Shown here piece by piece: positions 9,078 through 18,268 of a stretch of DNA of 57,027 bases. A model generated the notes under the pieces. The model did no database searches, was not told where the DNA came from, and saw only the letters and a list, made by a program, of their open reading frames with translations. How positions within the stretch are numbered: position 1 is the first letter of the stretch; every line of letters starts with the position of its first letter. Both the position numbers and the translations under genes were made by a program. The stretch is taken from NCBI GenBank assembly GCA_045106955.1, contig JBGCFO010000008.1, positions 1 through 57,027 on the forward strand. Direction: 5' to 3'. Source of the stretch: JBGCFO01 sp045106955 (lineage in GTDB: Bacteria; Pseudomonadota; Alphaproteobacteria; Rickettsiales; Rickettsiaceae).

Positions 9078-10088
9078 TTAAAATTGATCTTCGTGTGTCT
9101 TAGATAATTCATCTAAGTTATCTGGTGGCCAACTTGGCACATCCATATTAAAAGACAATCCTTGTTGAATCAGCAATGCTTTAATTTCATTCAATGATTT
9201 TCTACCAAAATTCTTCACTTTTAACATTTCAGATTCAGCTTTAGTAACTAAATCGCCTATATATACTATATTTTCACTTCTGAGGCAATTTAGAGCTCGT
9301 ACAGACAATTCCATATTACTAACCTGCTGCAATAATAAAGGATTAAATTTGAGTTTTTCTACTGTTTGTTTTTGAGTTTCTTCCTTATCTTCAAAAGTAA
9401 TAAAAGAATGAAGTTGGTCTTGTAAAATTCTAGCGGCAATAGCTATTGCCGTATCTGGAGCAACTGTCCCATCTGTTTTAACAGTAAGCGACAACTTGTC
9501 ATAGTCAGTAACCTGACCCACCCTTGTATTTTCTACTGTGTATATAACATTTTTGATCGGACTAAATGCAGCGTCTATTGGTATAGTATCCACATCATCA
9601 TCAGATTTATTAGAAGCTTTTTTAAAACCAGAATCAACCTCTAACGTTAATTGCATCTTTAATTTCGATGAATTAGATAATGTGCAAATCACCTGAGATG
9701 GATTCAAAATTTCTACATCCTGATCTGTAGTAATCATATCAGCAGTCACTGAACACGGGCCAGAAGCATTAAGAGCAAGAACTTTCTTTTCATTGCTATA
9801 ATTTTTAAATATTACAGATTTGATATTTAAAATCACATCTGCTATATCCTCATTAACTCCTGGTACATGAGCAAATTCATGCATCACGCCATCAATTTTA
9901 ATCGATGTTACAGATGCGCCAACAATAGAAGAAAGTAATACACGACGCAAAGCATTTCCAAGAGTTAAGCCAAACCCACGAGTTAAAGGCTCAACAACTA
10001 ATGTTACAGCATTATCAGCAACAGCTTTATAATCAAACCTAGAAGGTTTAATCAATGAATTCCAATTTTTATTTAATACAGATAACAT
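9078..10088 (-). CDS. rpoA: RNA polymerase alpha subunit
   Basis: A 336-residue alpha subunit. The N-terminal dimerisation domain contains VEPLTRGFGLTLGNALRRVLLSS and the C-terminal domain (about 255-325) contains LSVRALNCLRSENI and VKNFGRKSLNEIK, the segments that bind promoter UP elements and activators. Length is normal for alphaproteobacteria. It lies between rpsK (23 bases upstream) and rplQ. Confidence 0.99.
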   Translation of the reverse strand: MLSVLNKNWNSLIKPSRFDYKAVADNAVTLVVEPLTRGFGLTLGNALRRVLLSSIVGASVTSIKIDGVMHEFAHVPGVNEDIADVILNIKSVIFKNYSNEKKVLALNASGPCSVTADMITTDQDVEILNPSQVICTLSNSSKLKMQLTLEVDSGFKKASNKSDDDVDTIPIDAAFSPIKNVIYTVENTRVGQVTDYDKLSLTVKTDGTVAPDTAIAIAARILQDQLHSFITFEDKEETQKQTVEKLKFNPLLLQQVSNMELSVRALNCLRSENIVYIGDLVTKAESEMLKVKNFGRKSLNEIKALLIQQGLSFNMDVPSWPPDNLDELSKTHEDQF

Positions 10089-10111
10089 TTAAATTTCCTA
10101 ACAATAATAAT

Positions 10112-10495
10112 TTATACTCTACGTCTTTTTGGAGGTCTTGTACCATTATGTGGAACAGAAGAAATATCAGTAATCATAGTAACAATAAACTCATTTAAAA
10201 TCACCATCATAGCAGCCTCTCTTTGTGAACCAGCTCCTTTAACTTTAATAGAAACTGTTTTAACTCCATGCTCTTTTGCCATAGCAGAAACTTTTTCAGA
10301 TGTAACTTGAGCTGCATAAGGCGTAGCCTTTTTTGCTCCTTTAAATCCTTGAGATCCAGATGTAGAATATACTATAACATTGCCCTGTACATCCGTAATA
10401 GTAATAATAGTATTATTAAAAGTTACCTTAATACAAACTATGCCAAGAGTAATATTCTTTTTGGCTTTTTTTGATTTAGTATTTCTTAAATTCAT
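10112..10495 (-). CDS. rpsK: 30S ribosomal protein S11
   Basis: A 127-residue S11 with KKNITLGIVCIKVTFNNTI near the N-terminus and the conserved C-terminal VPHNGTRPPKRRRV. It forms part of the 30S platform and the mRNA exit site. It follows rpsM by 18 bases. Confidence 0.98.
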   Translation of the reverse strand: MNLRNTKSKKAKKNITLGIVCIKVTFNNTIITITDVQGNVIVYSTSGSQGFKGAKKATPYAAQVTSEKVSAMAKEHGVKTVSIKVKGAGSQREAAMMVILNEFIVTMITDISSVPHNGTRPPKRRRV

Positions 10496-10513
10496 TGATT
10501 ACCTGATTAACTT

Positions 10514-10891
10514 TTATTTCGTTGCTTTCTTTTTACCAGCAATTGCCACAGCCTTTCCTTTTCTAGTGCGGGCATTTGAATGAGTGTTTTGACCTCTTAC
10601 CGGCAATTTTCTAATATGCCTAATACCTTGGTAAGACTTAATATCTTTTTTACGCTTTATATTTAGGCTGACCTCGCGACGCAAATCACCTTCGACTATA
10701 TAATCATCTTCTATGATGCGACGTAAAGACATTAATTCAGCATCAGATAATTCCTTCGCTTTCTTATCTGTAGATATTTTCGCTTTTTGACATATCTGCT
10801 CAGCATGGCAAGGGCCTATGCCATAGATGTAGGTCAATGCTATTACCACTCTTTTATGAAGTGGTACATTTACATTTGCAATTCTTGCCAC
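10514..10891 (-). CDS. rpsM: 30S ribosomal protein S13
   Basis: A 125-residue S13 with MARIANVNVPLHKR, the GIRHIRKLPVRGQNTHSNARTRKG segment that contacts tRNA in the P site, and a basic tail. The start codon is GTG (10889-10891), the only position consistent with the conserved MARIA start. It is the first gene of the transcript: a sigma70-type promoter lies about 52 bases upstream. The genes that usually precede it (secY, adk) are not adjacent. Confidence 0.98.
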   Translation of the reverse strand: MARIANVNVPLHKRVVIALTYIYGIGPCHAEQICQKAKISTDKKAKELSDAELMSLRRIIEDDYIVEGDLRREVSLNIKRKKDIKSYQGIRHIRKLPVRGQNTHSNARTRKGKAVAIAGKKKATK

Positions 10892-11204
10892 TTAAAGTAA
10901 TCCTTAAATATTAATTTATAATCTAAAAAAATCTGTGCACACAGTATACTAAAACTTATATACACATTCAACAAGAAAAGAAGCTTAATCCAACATTAGC
11001 GCTCACATTTCAAGTCATTAGTATTTTGATAATATAAAAACTGAGATCAAAGTCAAATATTTTTTAATAAAAAACTTCATATTAGCGTATTTTTACACCA
11101 TCCAATATTAAGCATAAATCCATATATGAAAAACTTTAAATATGCTTACACTGGCTAAATCTAATATTATAACTGGGTTGTTACAAATGACTTAAAATGC
11201 ATAA
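10892..11204. other. Intergenic region upstream of the ribosomal operon
   Basis: 313 bases between the desaturase stop and rpsM. Apart from the promoter at 10943-10971 I see no ORF, RNA gene or strong hairpin. In many alphaproteobacteria secY and adk would precede rpsM directly, so this is a probable rearrangement point. Confidence 0.5.
10943..10971 (-). promoter_or_regulatory. Sigma70-type promoter of the rpsM-rpsK-rpoA-rplQ-rpsT operon
   Basis: On the minus strand TTGAAT (10966-10971) and TATACT (10943-10948) are separated by exactly 17 bases, about 52 bases before the rpsM GTG. The hexamers differ from consensus by one base each. Confidence 0.72.
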
Positions 11205-12392
11205 TCAAGATATCGCTTTATCTAGCTTGCTACATGTAAGATTAATTGTTTTTTCTATATATTGAAGTCTTAGCAACATAGTTTTTATGAATTTATCGGT
11301 CTTGCTTTCAGAGATATTTGTGGATTTCTGAAGCTGGATTTTTAAATTATTTAAATTACTATTTGCATCCATTAAAGACTTGTAAAATTGTTTTTTTATT
11401 GAAGAAGAGCAGCTATCTAATTCATTCAGTTTGATACGTAAATATTCTACTAAATCATGAATTTTATCTTGAACATTATTAACCTGCGCACGCCTACCTT
11501 CAATCAAATAATTCGTAGTTTCATGCATCTTAGCTTCTATTCTTACTGTTGGTGTGACGTTTAAATTCCATGCAAGCCCTAATTTATACATAAGGAAAAT
11601 AATCCATTTATGCACATCGCAGTGATACCATTTAATACCATTACGGTAATCGGACGGAAATGCATGATGAAAATTATGCCAGTTTTCACCTAGTAAAAAT
11701 ACAAATAACCACCAAATATCTCCGGCTGTACCTTTGTAATACTGCTTGCTACCCATAAAATGACATGCAGAATTAACGCAAAATGTTGCTTGTTGTTGAA
11801 TCGCCCTGCCAATTCCAATAAATAGAAATACTGAATATGCAGATGCTATGGTGCCTCCAATCAAATAGCCAATTATCATAGGTAATACAAGATTAGTAAA
11901 TAATACTATTTTCCAATAATGCTTTAATTGCCATTTTAGGATCTTATTCCTACCTAGCTTGACCATCGTAACACGGTCTATGAATTTATAACTTCCTTCT
12001 CCAACTAGCATCCATCCTATATGAGACCACAAAAACCCTTTAAATCTATTTTTATATTTTAATGGTGTATGAGGATCTTTGCTAGTATCTGTATATGTAT
12101 GATGCTTATAATGATTTGATGCCCATGAAAGAGCTGGCCCTTGTAACGTCCCAGCAGAAAATACAGCAAGTATAAATTCTACAAATTTATTAGTTTTATA
12201 AGAATTATGAGACCATAATCTATGTAGTCCAATGCCGACAGAAATGTTAGATCCGTAATAACCAAAAATCATAACAAGTATTTCAAAAATCCCAATTCCG
12301 TTATGTATATGATAAAACACCCCTAATATAATCAATGTAATTGGGTATACTACCAAGGAAATAACTGCCGCTATATTGATATTAAAAAGCAT
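11205..12392 (-). CDS. Membrane fatty-acid (delta-9 type) desaturase with C-terminal coiled coil
   Basis: A 395-residue di-iron membrane desaturase of the acyl-CoA/acyl-lipid delta-9 type. The three histidine boxes are visible: HRLWSH (57-62), HYKHH (94-98) and ENWHNFHH (about residue 234), with four or so hydrophobic helices between. It would introduce a cis double bond into membrane acyl chains. The last 100 or so residues (about 285-395) are not part of the usual enzyme: they are charged, helical and heptad-like (KLNELDSCSSSIKKQ, LLRLQYIEKTINLT), suggesting a coiled coil. It ends about 230 bases before the rpsM promoter. Confidence 0.9.
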   Translation of the reverse strand: MLFNINIAAVISLVVYPITLIILGVFYHIHNGIGIFEILVMIFGYYGSNISVGIGLHRLWSHNSYKTNKFVEFILAVFSAGTLQGPALSWASNHYKHHTYTDTSKDPHTPLKYKNRFKGFLWSHIGWMLVGEGSYKFIDRVTMVKLGRNKILKWQLKHYWKIVLFTNLVLPMIIGYLIGGTIASAYSVFLFIGIGRAIQQQATFCVNSACHFMGSKQYYKGTAGDIWWLFVFLLGENWHNFHHAFPSDYRNGIKWYHCDVHKWIIFLMYKLGLAWNLNVTPTVRIEAKMHETTNYLIEGRRAQVNNVQDKIHDLVEYLRIKLNELDSCSSSIKKQFYKSLMDANSNLNNLKIQLQKSTNISESKTDKFIKTMLLRLQYIEKTINLTCSKLDKAIS

Positions 12393-12484
12393 AACCTAAC
12401 CTAACCTAACTTTACTAACATATCGAAGTACTACACAGTATTATACACATTTTACAAAAAAAATAAAATGCCAAGAAAATCAAT

Positions 12485-13369
12485 TTACAAAATCATAGAT
12501 AAAAACAATAAGAATAAATACAATATAGAGTAAATAAAAAAATGCTTTGATGTCTTATTAGAATGATCTCTATATAAAATACAAGAATAATATAAAAAGA
12601 TTATTCCACCAAATAAAGCTACAAGAAAATATATAATGCCACTAATCTTTAAAAAGCAAGGTACAAAAGATACTAGCACCATAATAATACTATAATATAT
12701 GATCTGCTTTTTTGTGTATAAATCACCTTTGACAATTGGCATCATAGGAATATTTGCATTTTTATAATCTTGCAAACAATTCAATGCGATCGCCCAGGAA
12801 TGAGGAGGCGTCCAAAAAAAAATGATCAAAAATAACCAAATAGAATTTAGCGACACTTCTCCCGTAACTGATATCCACCCAATAACTGGCGGTAACGCAC
12901 CAGAAACACCTCCAATAACAACGTTATATATAGATGAACGCTTCAGGCAAATTGTATAAATAATAACATAATAAAAAATTGCAAAGAATAATAAAAAAGC
13001 AGATAAAATATTGACGCATAAAGCCATCAATAAAATAGAAAAAAAACCAATCACTAAGCCAAAAGACAGTGCTTCATCTTTAGAAATGCGGCCAGTGACT
13101 ATTGGCCTCCTTCGAGTGCGCTTCATCAAGGCGTCAATATCGCCATCATACCACATGTTAATTGCGCCAGCAGAACCAGAGGCTAAAATAGTACATAATA
13201 TAGAAACAAAGCCAATAAATGGATGAATAACTCCTGGAGCCAAAATCATTCCAATTAATGAAGTAAATACAACCAATGACATAACCCTAGGTTTCATTAG
13301 CGAAAAATAATCTTTAATAGAGCTATTGATTATATTTTCATCTAAAACACCGCTACAATTACTAGTCAT
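12485..13369 (-). CDS. ctaB: Protoheme IX farnesyltransferase (heme O synthase)
   Basis: A 294-residue UbiA-type prenyltransferase that makes heme O from protoheme, the first step to heme A for the aa3 oxidase. The first Asp-rich motif NMWYDGDIDALMKRTRRRP and YKNANIPMMP (second motif region) are visible, with about nine membrane helices. It lies 9 bases downstream of ctaD, in the operon ctaC-ctaD-ctaB. The heme A synthase (ctaA) and assembly factor ctaG are not in the window. Confidence 0.96.
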   Translation of the reverse strand: MTSNCSGVLDENIINSSIKDYFSLMKPRVMSLVVFTSLIGMILAPGVIHPFIGFVSILCTILASGSAGAINMWYDGDIDALMKRTRRRPIVTGRISKDEALSFGLVIGFFSILLMALCVNILSAFLLFFAIFYYVIIYTICLKRSSIYNVVIGGVSGALPPVIGWISVTGEVSLNSIWLFLIIFFWTPPHSWAIALNCLQDYKNANIPMMPIVKGDLYTKKQIIYYSIIMVLVSFVPCFLKISGIIYFLVALFGGIIFLYYSCILYRDHSNKTSKHFFIYSILYLFLLFLSMIL

Positions 13370-13378
13370 TACTTCTTC

Positions 13379-14947
13379 CTAAGTGATATGCGGTGGTTTT
13401 TCAAATGAATGAAACGGAGGAGGAGAACTGATAGTCCATTCCAACGTATTAGCACTTTCATTCCAAGGGTTATCAGGGCATTTCTTTCCATATTTCAACG
13501 TATACCATATAACAAATACAAAAAACACAGCTGCAACCATAGAAATGGAAGATCCAATCGAAGAAACCATATTCCACGGAGTAAACGCATCAGGATAATC
13601 TGGAATTCTTCTTGGCATACCAGCTAAACCTAAAAAATGCTGAGGAAAAAATGTTAAATTTACTCCAATAAATGTAAGCCAAAAGTGAGTTTTACCTAAC
13701 ACTTCTGGATATTGACGACCAGAAATTTTACCAAACCAGTAATAAAAACCAGCAAATGCTGAAAACACAGCTCCTAAGGACATTGTGTAATGAAAATGAG
13801 CTACAACATAATACGTATCATGCAAAACTACATCTATAGAAGAATTGGACAATACAACGCCAGTTACTCCGCCAATTGTAAATAATAAAATAAAACCAAT
13901 TGCAAACAACATAGGGGTTTTAAACACAATGGACCCTCCCCACATTGTTGCGACCCAGCTAAAAATCTTAATTCCAGTAGGTACAGCTATTATCATAGTA
14001 GCTGCAGTAAAATACAACAATGCATTATATGTTAAGCCTACAGTGAACATATGATGAGCCCATACTACAAAACCTATGAATCCTATAAAAATCATTGCCA
14101 TAACCATGCCCATATAACCAAATACAGGCTTGCGAGAAAAAGTAGACACGACTTGGCTAATTATGCCAAATCCAGGTAATATCACAATATAAACCTCAGG
14201 ATGACCAAAGAACCAAAACAAATGTTGAAATAATAGAGGATCTCCGCCTCCCTCTGGTTTAAAAAAGTCTGTACCAAAATTTCTATCAGTCAACAACATT
14301 GTAATCGCTCCTCCTAAGACTGGTAGAGCTAAAATCAATAAGAATGCAGTGATCAATATCGACCAAACAAATAATGGCATTTTAAATAAGCTCATACCTG
14401 GCGCGCGCATATTAAAAACTGTAACAATGATGTTAATTGAAGCTAAGATAGATGACATTCCGGCTAAATGTAAACTAAATATTGCAATATCCACGGCAGC
14501 TCCAGGTTGCCCAACAACGCTACTGAGAGGAGGGTACAAGGTCCAACCAGTACCAACCCCAACATCTACCATTGCCGACAATAGCAATAATATGAATGAT
14601 GCAACGATGAGCCAAAAACTAATATTATTCATTCGTGGAAATGCCATATCTGGAGCGCCAATCATGAGAGGAACAAACCAATTACCAAACCCACCAAATA
14701 ACCCTGGCATGATCATAAAGAAAACCATGATAATAGCATGCGCAGTAATTAACACATTATAAAGTTGATAATCATGCCCTAAAAAATCATTGTTAGGAAC
14801 TGCAAGTTGCAATCTAAATAAGAACGAAAATAACCCTCCTACTAAACCAGCACCAATTGCAAAAATAAGATACATAGTACCAATATCTTTATGATTGGTC
14901 GAAAATAACCACCTTCTCAGGCCATGAGGAATATCATGAGATGACAT
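13379..14947 (-). CDS. ctaD: Cytochrome c oxidase subunit I
   Basis: A 522-residue heme-copper oxidase subunit I holding heme a, heme a3 and CuB. Seen directly: the HAIIMVFFMIMPG helix, the CuB/cross-link motif HPEVYIVILPGFG with its His-Tyr pair, the WAHHMFTVG pair of histidines, and HDTYYVVAHFHY with the heme ligands. Glu of the D-channel region and the K-channel residues lie in the expected segments. Length matches alphaproteobacterial A-type oxidases. A purine-rich ribosome site (AAAGG) precedes the ATG. It sits between ctaC and ctaB. Confidence 0.98.
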   Translation of the reverse strand: MSSHDIPHGLRRWLFSTNHKDIGTMYLIFAIGAGLVGGLFSFLFRLQLAVPNNDFLGHDYQLYNVLITAHAIIMVFFMIMPGLFGGFGNWFVPLMIGAPDMAFPRMNNISFWLIVASFILLLLSAMVDVGVGTGWTLYPPLSSVVGQPGAAVDIAIFSLHLAGMSSILASINIIVTVFNMRAPGMSLFKMPLFVWSILITAFLLILALPVLGGAITMLLTDRNFGTDFFKPEGGGDPLLFQHLFWFFGHPEVYIVILPGFGIISQVVSTFSRKPVFGYMGMVMAMIFIGFIGFVVWAHHMFTVGLTYNALLYFTAATMIIAVPTGIKIFSWVATMWGGSIVFKTPMLFAIGFILLFTIGGVTGVVLSNSSIDVVLHDTYYVVAHFHYTMSLGAVFSAFAGFYYWFGKISGRQYPEVLGKTHFWLTFIGVNLTFFPQHFLGLAGMPRRIPDYPDAFTPWNMVSSIGSSISMVAAVFFVFVIWYTLKYGKKCPDNPWNESANTLEWTISSPPPFHSFEKPPHIT

Positions 14948-14970
14948 ATAATTATTATACCTTTATTTAA

Positions 14971-15798
14971 TTAATTAATGTTTCTAGCAAATTTAAAATA
15001 TTTATTTTGTGCAAACTTAATTTTAGCTTGTTCTATCCATCTTTGATATTCTTCTTTGCTAACTACATCCACGGCAATCGGCATAAAACCATGATTCACA
15101 CCACAAAGCTCAGAGCACTGACCATAATAGGTTCCTTGTTTAATAACTTTTACCCACGATTCATTGGTGCGCCCAGGAACTGCATCAGTTTTAATACCAA
15201 AGCTTGGAACGGCAAAACTGTGTATCACATCCCCAGCTGTAACCAAAAACTTAACAACAGTATTCTCTGGTATAACAAGACGATTGTCAACCTCTAAAAG
15301 CCTTAACTGACCAGACTGCAATTCATTATCAGGAATTATGTAGCTATCAAATTGAATATTTTCATCTGGATACGAATAATTCCAATACCATTGATGACCA
15401 ACGATTTTAATTGTTACCTCTGACTCTGGAATATAATCAGCCATTTTCAATATTCTAAAGGAAGGTACAGCAATTACAATTAATATTATAATAGGAATAA
15501 CTGTCCAAATAACTTCTATTAATATATTGTGAGAAAAAGTTGCTGGTACTGGATTTGCAGAAGCCCTAAATCTTATGCATACATAAACTAGCAAGCAAAA
15601 AACAAAAAACACAATTGATGATATAATTATTAACAATAAGTTGTGAAATTCATTTAAATCTTTCATAACTGGACTTGCAGCTTCTTGAAATGAAATTTGC
15701 CATGGCTCTGGTTGAGACGCGAAACATGCATCTGCAAAACAAAGAACTAGTATTAATTGCAGTATTGATAAAGATAATATTCGAATCAAATAAGGCAT
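14971..15798 (-). CDS. ctaC: Cytochrome c oxidase subunit II
   Basis: A 275-residue CuA subunit that accepts electrons from cytochrome c. Residues about 1-28 are a signal sequence, followed by two membrane helices (about 50-72 and 88-110), the aromatic stretch HQWYWNYSYPD, and the CuA-binding loop GQCSELCGVNHGFM with its two Cys, His and Met. Length is normal. First gene of ctaC-ctaD-ctaB; ctaE (subunit III) is not in this cluster. Confidence 0.98.
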   Translation of the reverse strand: MPYLIRILSLSILQLILVLCFADACFASQPEPWQISFQEAASPVMKDLNEFHNLLLIIISSIVFFVFCLLVYVCIRFRASANPVPATFSHNILIEVIWTVIPIIILIVIAVPSFRILKMADYIPESEVTIKIVGHQWYWNYSYPDENIQFDSYIIPDNELQSGQLRLLEVDNRLVIPENTVVKFLVTAGDVIHSFAVPSFGIKTDAVPGRTNESWVKVIKQGTYYGQCSELCGVNHGFMPIAVDVVSKEEYQRWIEQAKIKFAQNKYFKFARNIN

Positions 15799-15968
15799 AA
15801 AAATGATTTATATTTTAACTTAACAACAAACGACTTAAAAATAACATTGTTACAATAATATATCAAACTCAATATAAGGTAAATAATTTATTGTATTAAC
15901 AACATAAGTTTTATTACGAATTTAAATTGCATTACTTAAGTAAAAAATAATTTTAAATTGAAATTTAA

Positions 15969-16199
15969 ATGAATAAACTAATTTTTTATATTGTAAGTAT
16001 TTTGTGTTTAACTATTGTTTTAAACGATTGCGCATTAGCTGATAATGTTAACTTTCTTGAGAAGATTGAAAATGCTTTCTATGACGAAATAACCAGATTG
16101 CTTAAAAAATTTGTTCCATTGATAATTCCATTATTTTTTGTATTAATAGTCGCTTGGATTATCAGTCGCTTTATTAAAACAAGATGGTATTGGGACTAA
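15969..16199 (+). CDS. Small exported membrane protein, unknown function
   Basis: A 76-residue protein with a signal peptide (about 1-24, cleavage plausible after CALA), a short amphipathic helix (KIENAFYDEITRLLKKF) and one membrane helix (about 50-67) followed by the tail KTRWYWD. No family recognised. It lies alone on the plus strand between the divergent ctaC and the convergent nuoF. Good coding character and a clean membrane topology support a real gene, but its small size limits confidence. Confidence 0.6.
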   Translation: MNKLIFYIVSILCLTIVLNDCALADNVNFLEKIENAFYDEITRLLKKFVPLIIPLFFVLIVAWIISRFIKTRWYWD

Positions 16200-16232
16200 A
16201 TTTGTATATTATCTAATTGTCACAGCAGTTGA

Positions 16233-17501
16233 TTAAGAGCTTAATCGATTGAGCATTCTTGCTTCGATTTCATCGCGAAAATGCCTAATTAAGCCCTGAA
16301 CTGGCCACGCAGCTGCGTCACCAAGAGCGCAAATAGTATTACCTTCTATTTGCTTACTCACATTAAACAACTTATCAATATCTTCTGGCTTTGCATCGCC
16401 ATTGGTTAATTTTATCATCATACGCCACATCCAGCCCGTTCCTTCCCTGCAAGGAGTGCATTGACCACAAGATTCATGCATATAAAATTTACTGAGCCTG
16501 GCAATTGCGTAAATAATATCCGTTGATTGATTCATAACTATGATCGCCCCGGTTCCAAGAGCGCTGCCAACATTTTTTAATGCATCAAAATCCATTGTCA
16601 CATCATCGCAAATGGATTTTGGGATTAATGGAACAGAAGAGCCGCCCGGAATGATTGCCTTTAGATTATCCCATCCTCCAATAACAGAGCCTGCGTATTT
16701 TTCTACCAGCTCCTTTAATGGAGTACCAAGAGCTTCCTCAACATTGCATGGTTTATTCACATGGCCAGAAATAGAGAAAATCTTACTACCAGAGCTATTT
16801 GCGCAACCAATTGATGCAAACCAATCTCCGCCACGTCTTAAAATTGTAGGCACTACGGCAATAGATTCAACATTATTAATGGTCGTAGGACATCCATACA
16901 AACCAAATCCAGCAGGAAATGGAGGTTTAAGACGCGGCATGCCTTTTTTACCTTCTAGGCTTTCAAGTAACGCCGTTTCTTCACCGCAAATGTAAGCCCC
17001 GGCGCCTCTATGCAAATAAATATCTACGTCATATCCAGATGAGCAGGCGTTTTTCCCGATTAAACTATCATTGTAAGCATCATCTATTGCCTCTTGCAAA
17101 ATGCGAGCCTCATTGTAAAATTCACCGCGAATGTATATATAGCAAGCCTTAGCTCCAATTGCTATACTAGCGATCAAAGCCCCTTCTATTAACTTATGAG
17201 GCTCAAAACGCAAGATATCTCGATCTTTGCAAGTACCTGGCTCTGATTCATCTGCATTCACCACTAAATAACTAGGCTTTGGATGATCTTTTGGCATAAA
17301 CGACCACTTCACACCAGTTGGAAAACCAGCGCCTCCACGGCCACGTAAGTTTGATTTTTTAATCTCTTCAATAATCCAATCTCGTCCTTTATTTATCAAT
17401 TGCTTTGTATTATCCCAATCTCCACGAGATTTAGCAGATTTTAAATTTGGACTATGAATACCTTGGAGATTAGTAAAAATACGATCGCTATCTTTTAGCA
17501 T
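16233..17501 (-). CDS. nuoF: NADH-quinone oxidoreductase subunit F (complex I)
   Basis: A 422-residue NuoF, the NADH- and FMN-binding subunit of complex I. Seen: GRGGAGFPTGVKW (NADH/FMN site), YICGEETALLES, and the N3 iron-sulfur cluster ligands in SCGQCTPCREG with the fourth Cys in NTICALGDAA. Length is normal. It follows the secreted protein gene by 6-7 bases and ends the nuoA-F cluster on the minus strand; nuoG and later genes are not in the window. Confidence 0.98.
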   Translation of the reverse strand: MLKDSDRIFTNLQGIHSPNLKSAKSRGDWDNTKQLINKGRDWIIEEIKKSNLRGRGGAGFPTGVKWSFMPKDHPKPSYLVVNADESEPGTCKDRDILRFEPHKLIEGALIASIAIGAKACYIYIRGEFYNEARILQEAIDDAYNDSLIGKNACSSGYDVDIYLHRGAGAYICGEETALLESLEGKKGMPRLKPPFPAGFGLYGCPTTINNVESIAVVPTILRRGGDWFASIGCANSSGSKIFSISGHVNKPCNVEEALGTPLKELVEKYAGSVIGGWDNLKAIIPGGSSVPLIPKSICDDVTMDFDALKNVGSALGTGAIIVMNQSTDIIYAIARLSKFYMHESCGQCTPCREGTGWMWRMMIKLTNGDAKPEDIDKLFNVSKQIEGNTICALGDAAAWPVQGLIRHFRDEIEARMLNRLSS

Positions 17502-17507
17502 TATTTT

Positions 17508-18218
17508 TTAAACCTTTAATAAGTAAGATGGTATTTCTTTAACAATTGGAGGTACGCTAGTATTTAATGGAGAATTAAATACTATATACCATTTACTATT
17601 ATCAATATAAAACTGAATTCTTCTCATATGCACTTCATCGATTAATTCTGCCCAGCTTATACTTGAGCTCAATCTTCCTTGAGATAATTGCACAATTGCA
17701 GAAATCATACTTTGAGCTGAATCGTTCAATATATCATCTAATGACAGCATTGATCCTGATATTTTATTAAAATTTAATGCATCGATTCTGATTAAACTAT
17801 CATTGTTGTAAGAACTCCATTTTATGCTAAGAATATCATCGATATGACCAAAATGTGTATCGTATTTTGCAATTACATTATTATGCTTGGAATTGCAAAC
17901 CATGTAGCTTTCTACAAAACTCTCTATATCATCATTAATATTATTGGACATAACCCCATGCTCATTATTAGTAGAAAATTTTGGATATAAAACAGTGCCA
18001 TTGCATGAGCCAGATTTGATTTTTTTGGTAAAATTATATTGCTTAGAAGATACAATAAAACCATGACTTAAAAAAGCTCCAATAATTTGAGGTCTATCAG
18101 ATTTAATAATTTTATTATCAGAATTAGGCATATACTGCTTAACAAAAAAATCCTTTGCAAATACATCAGTAAAACTCGTGACAATTAATATTACTATAAA
18201 CAGGTTTCTCTTAATCAT
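17508..18218 (-). CDS. Exported protein inserted between nuoE and nuoF (DUF3298/RsiV-like)
   Basis: A 236-residue protein with a clear signal peptide (MIKRNLFIVILIVTSFTDVFA). I start it at 18218 because an AGGAG ribosome site lies at the right distance upstream of this ATG and the signal peptide then begins properly; an in-frame ATG at 18239 overlaps that site. The body contains LSLDDILND and ELIDEVHMRRIQFYI, and ends in SVPPIVKEIPSYLLKV, reminiscent of DUF3298/RsiV-type extracytoplasmic domains. That match is from memory of the pattern and is weak. Position within the complex I operon suggests co-expression with respiration, not a proven complex I role. Confidence 0.75.
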   Translation of the reverse strand: MIKRNLFIVILIVTSFTDVFAKDFFVKQYMPNSDNKIIKSDRPQIIGAFLSHGFIVSSKQYNFTKKIKSGSCNGTVLYPKFSTNNEHGVMSNNINDDIESFVESYMVCNSKHNNVIAKYDTHFGHIDDILSIKWSSYNNDSLIRIDALNFNKISGSMLSLDDILNDSAQSMISAIVQLSQGRLSSSISWAELIDEVHMRRIQFYIDNSKWYIVFNSPLNTSVPPIVKEIPSYLLKV

Positions 18219-18268
18219 TCTATTTAAAATCTCCTTCATAAATCCTCAACTTAAAATTTAACTTAACT

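Noticed and set aside
18219..18239. First ATG (18239) as the start of the exported protein in the nuo operon
   Set aside because: It overlaps the AGGAG ribosome site that is well placed for the ATG at 18218, and it puts seven extra charged residues before the signal peptide.
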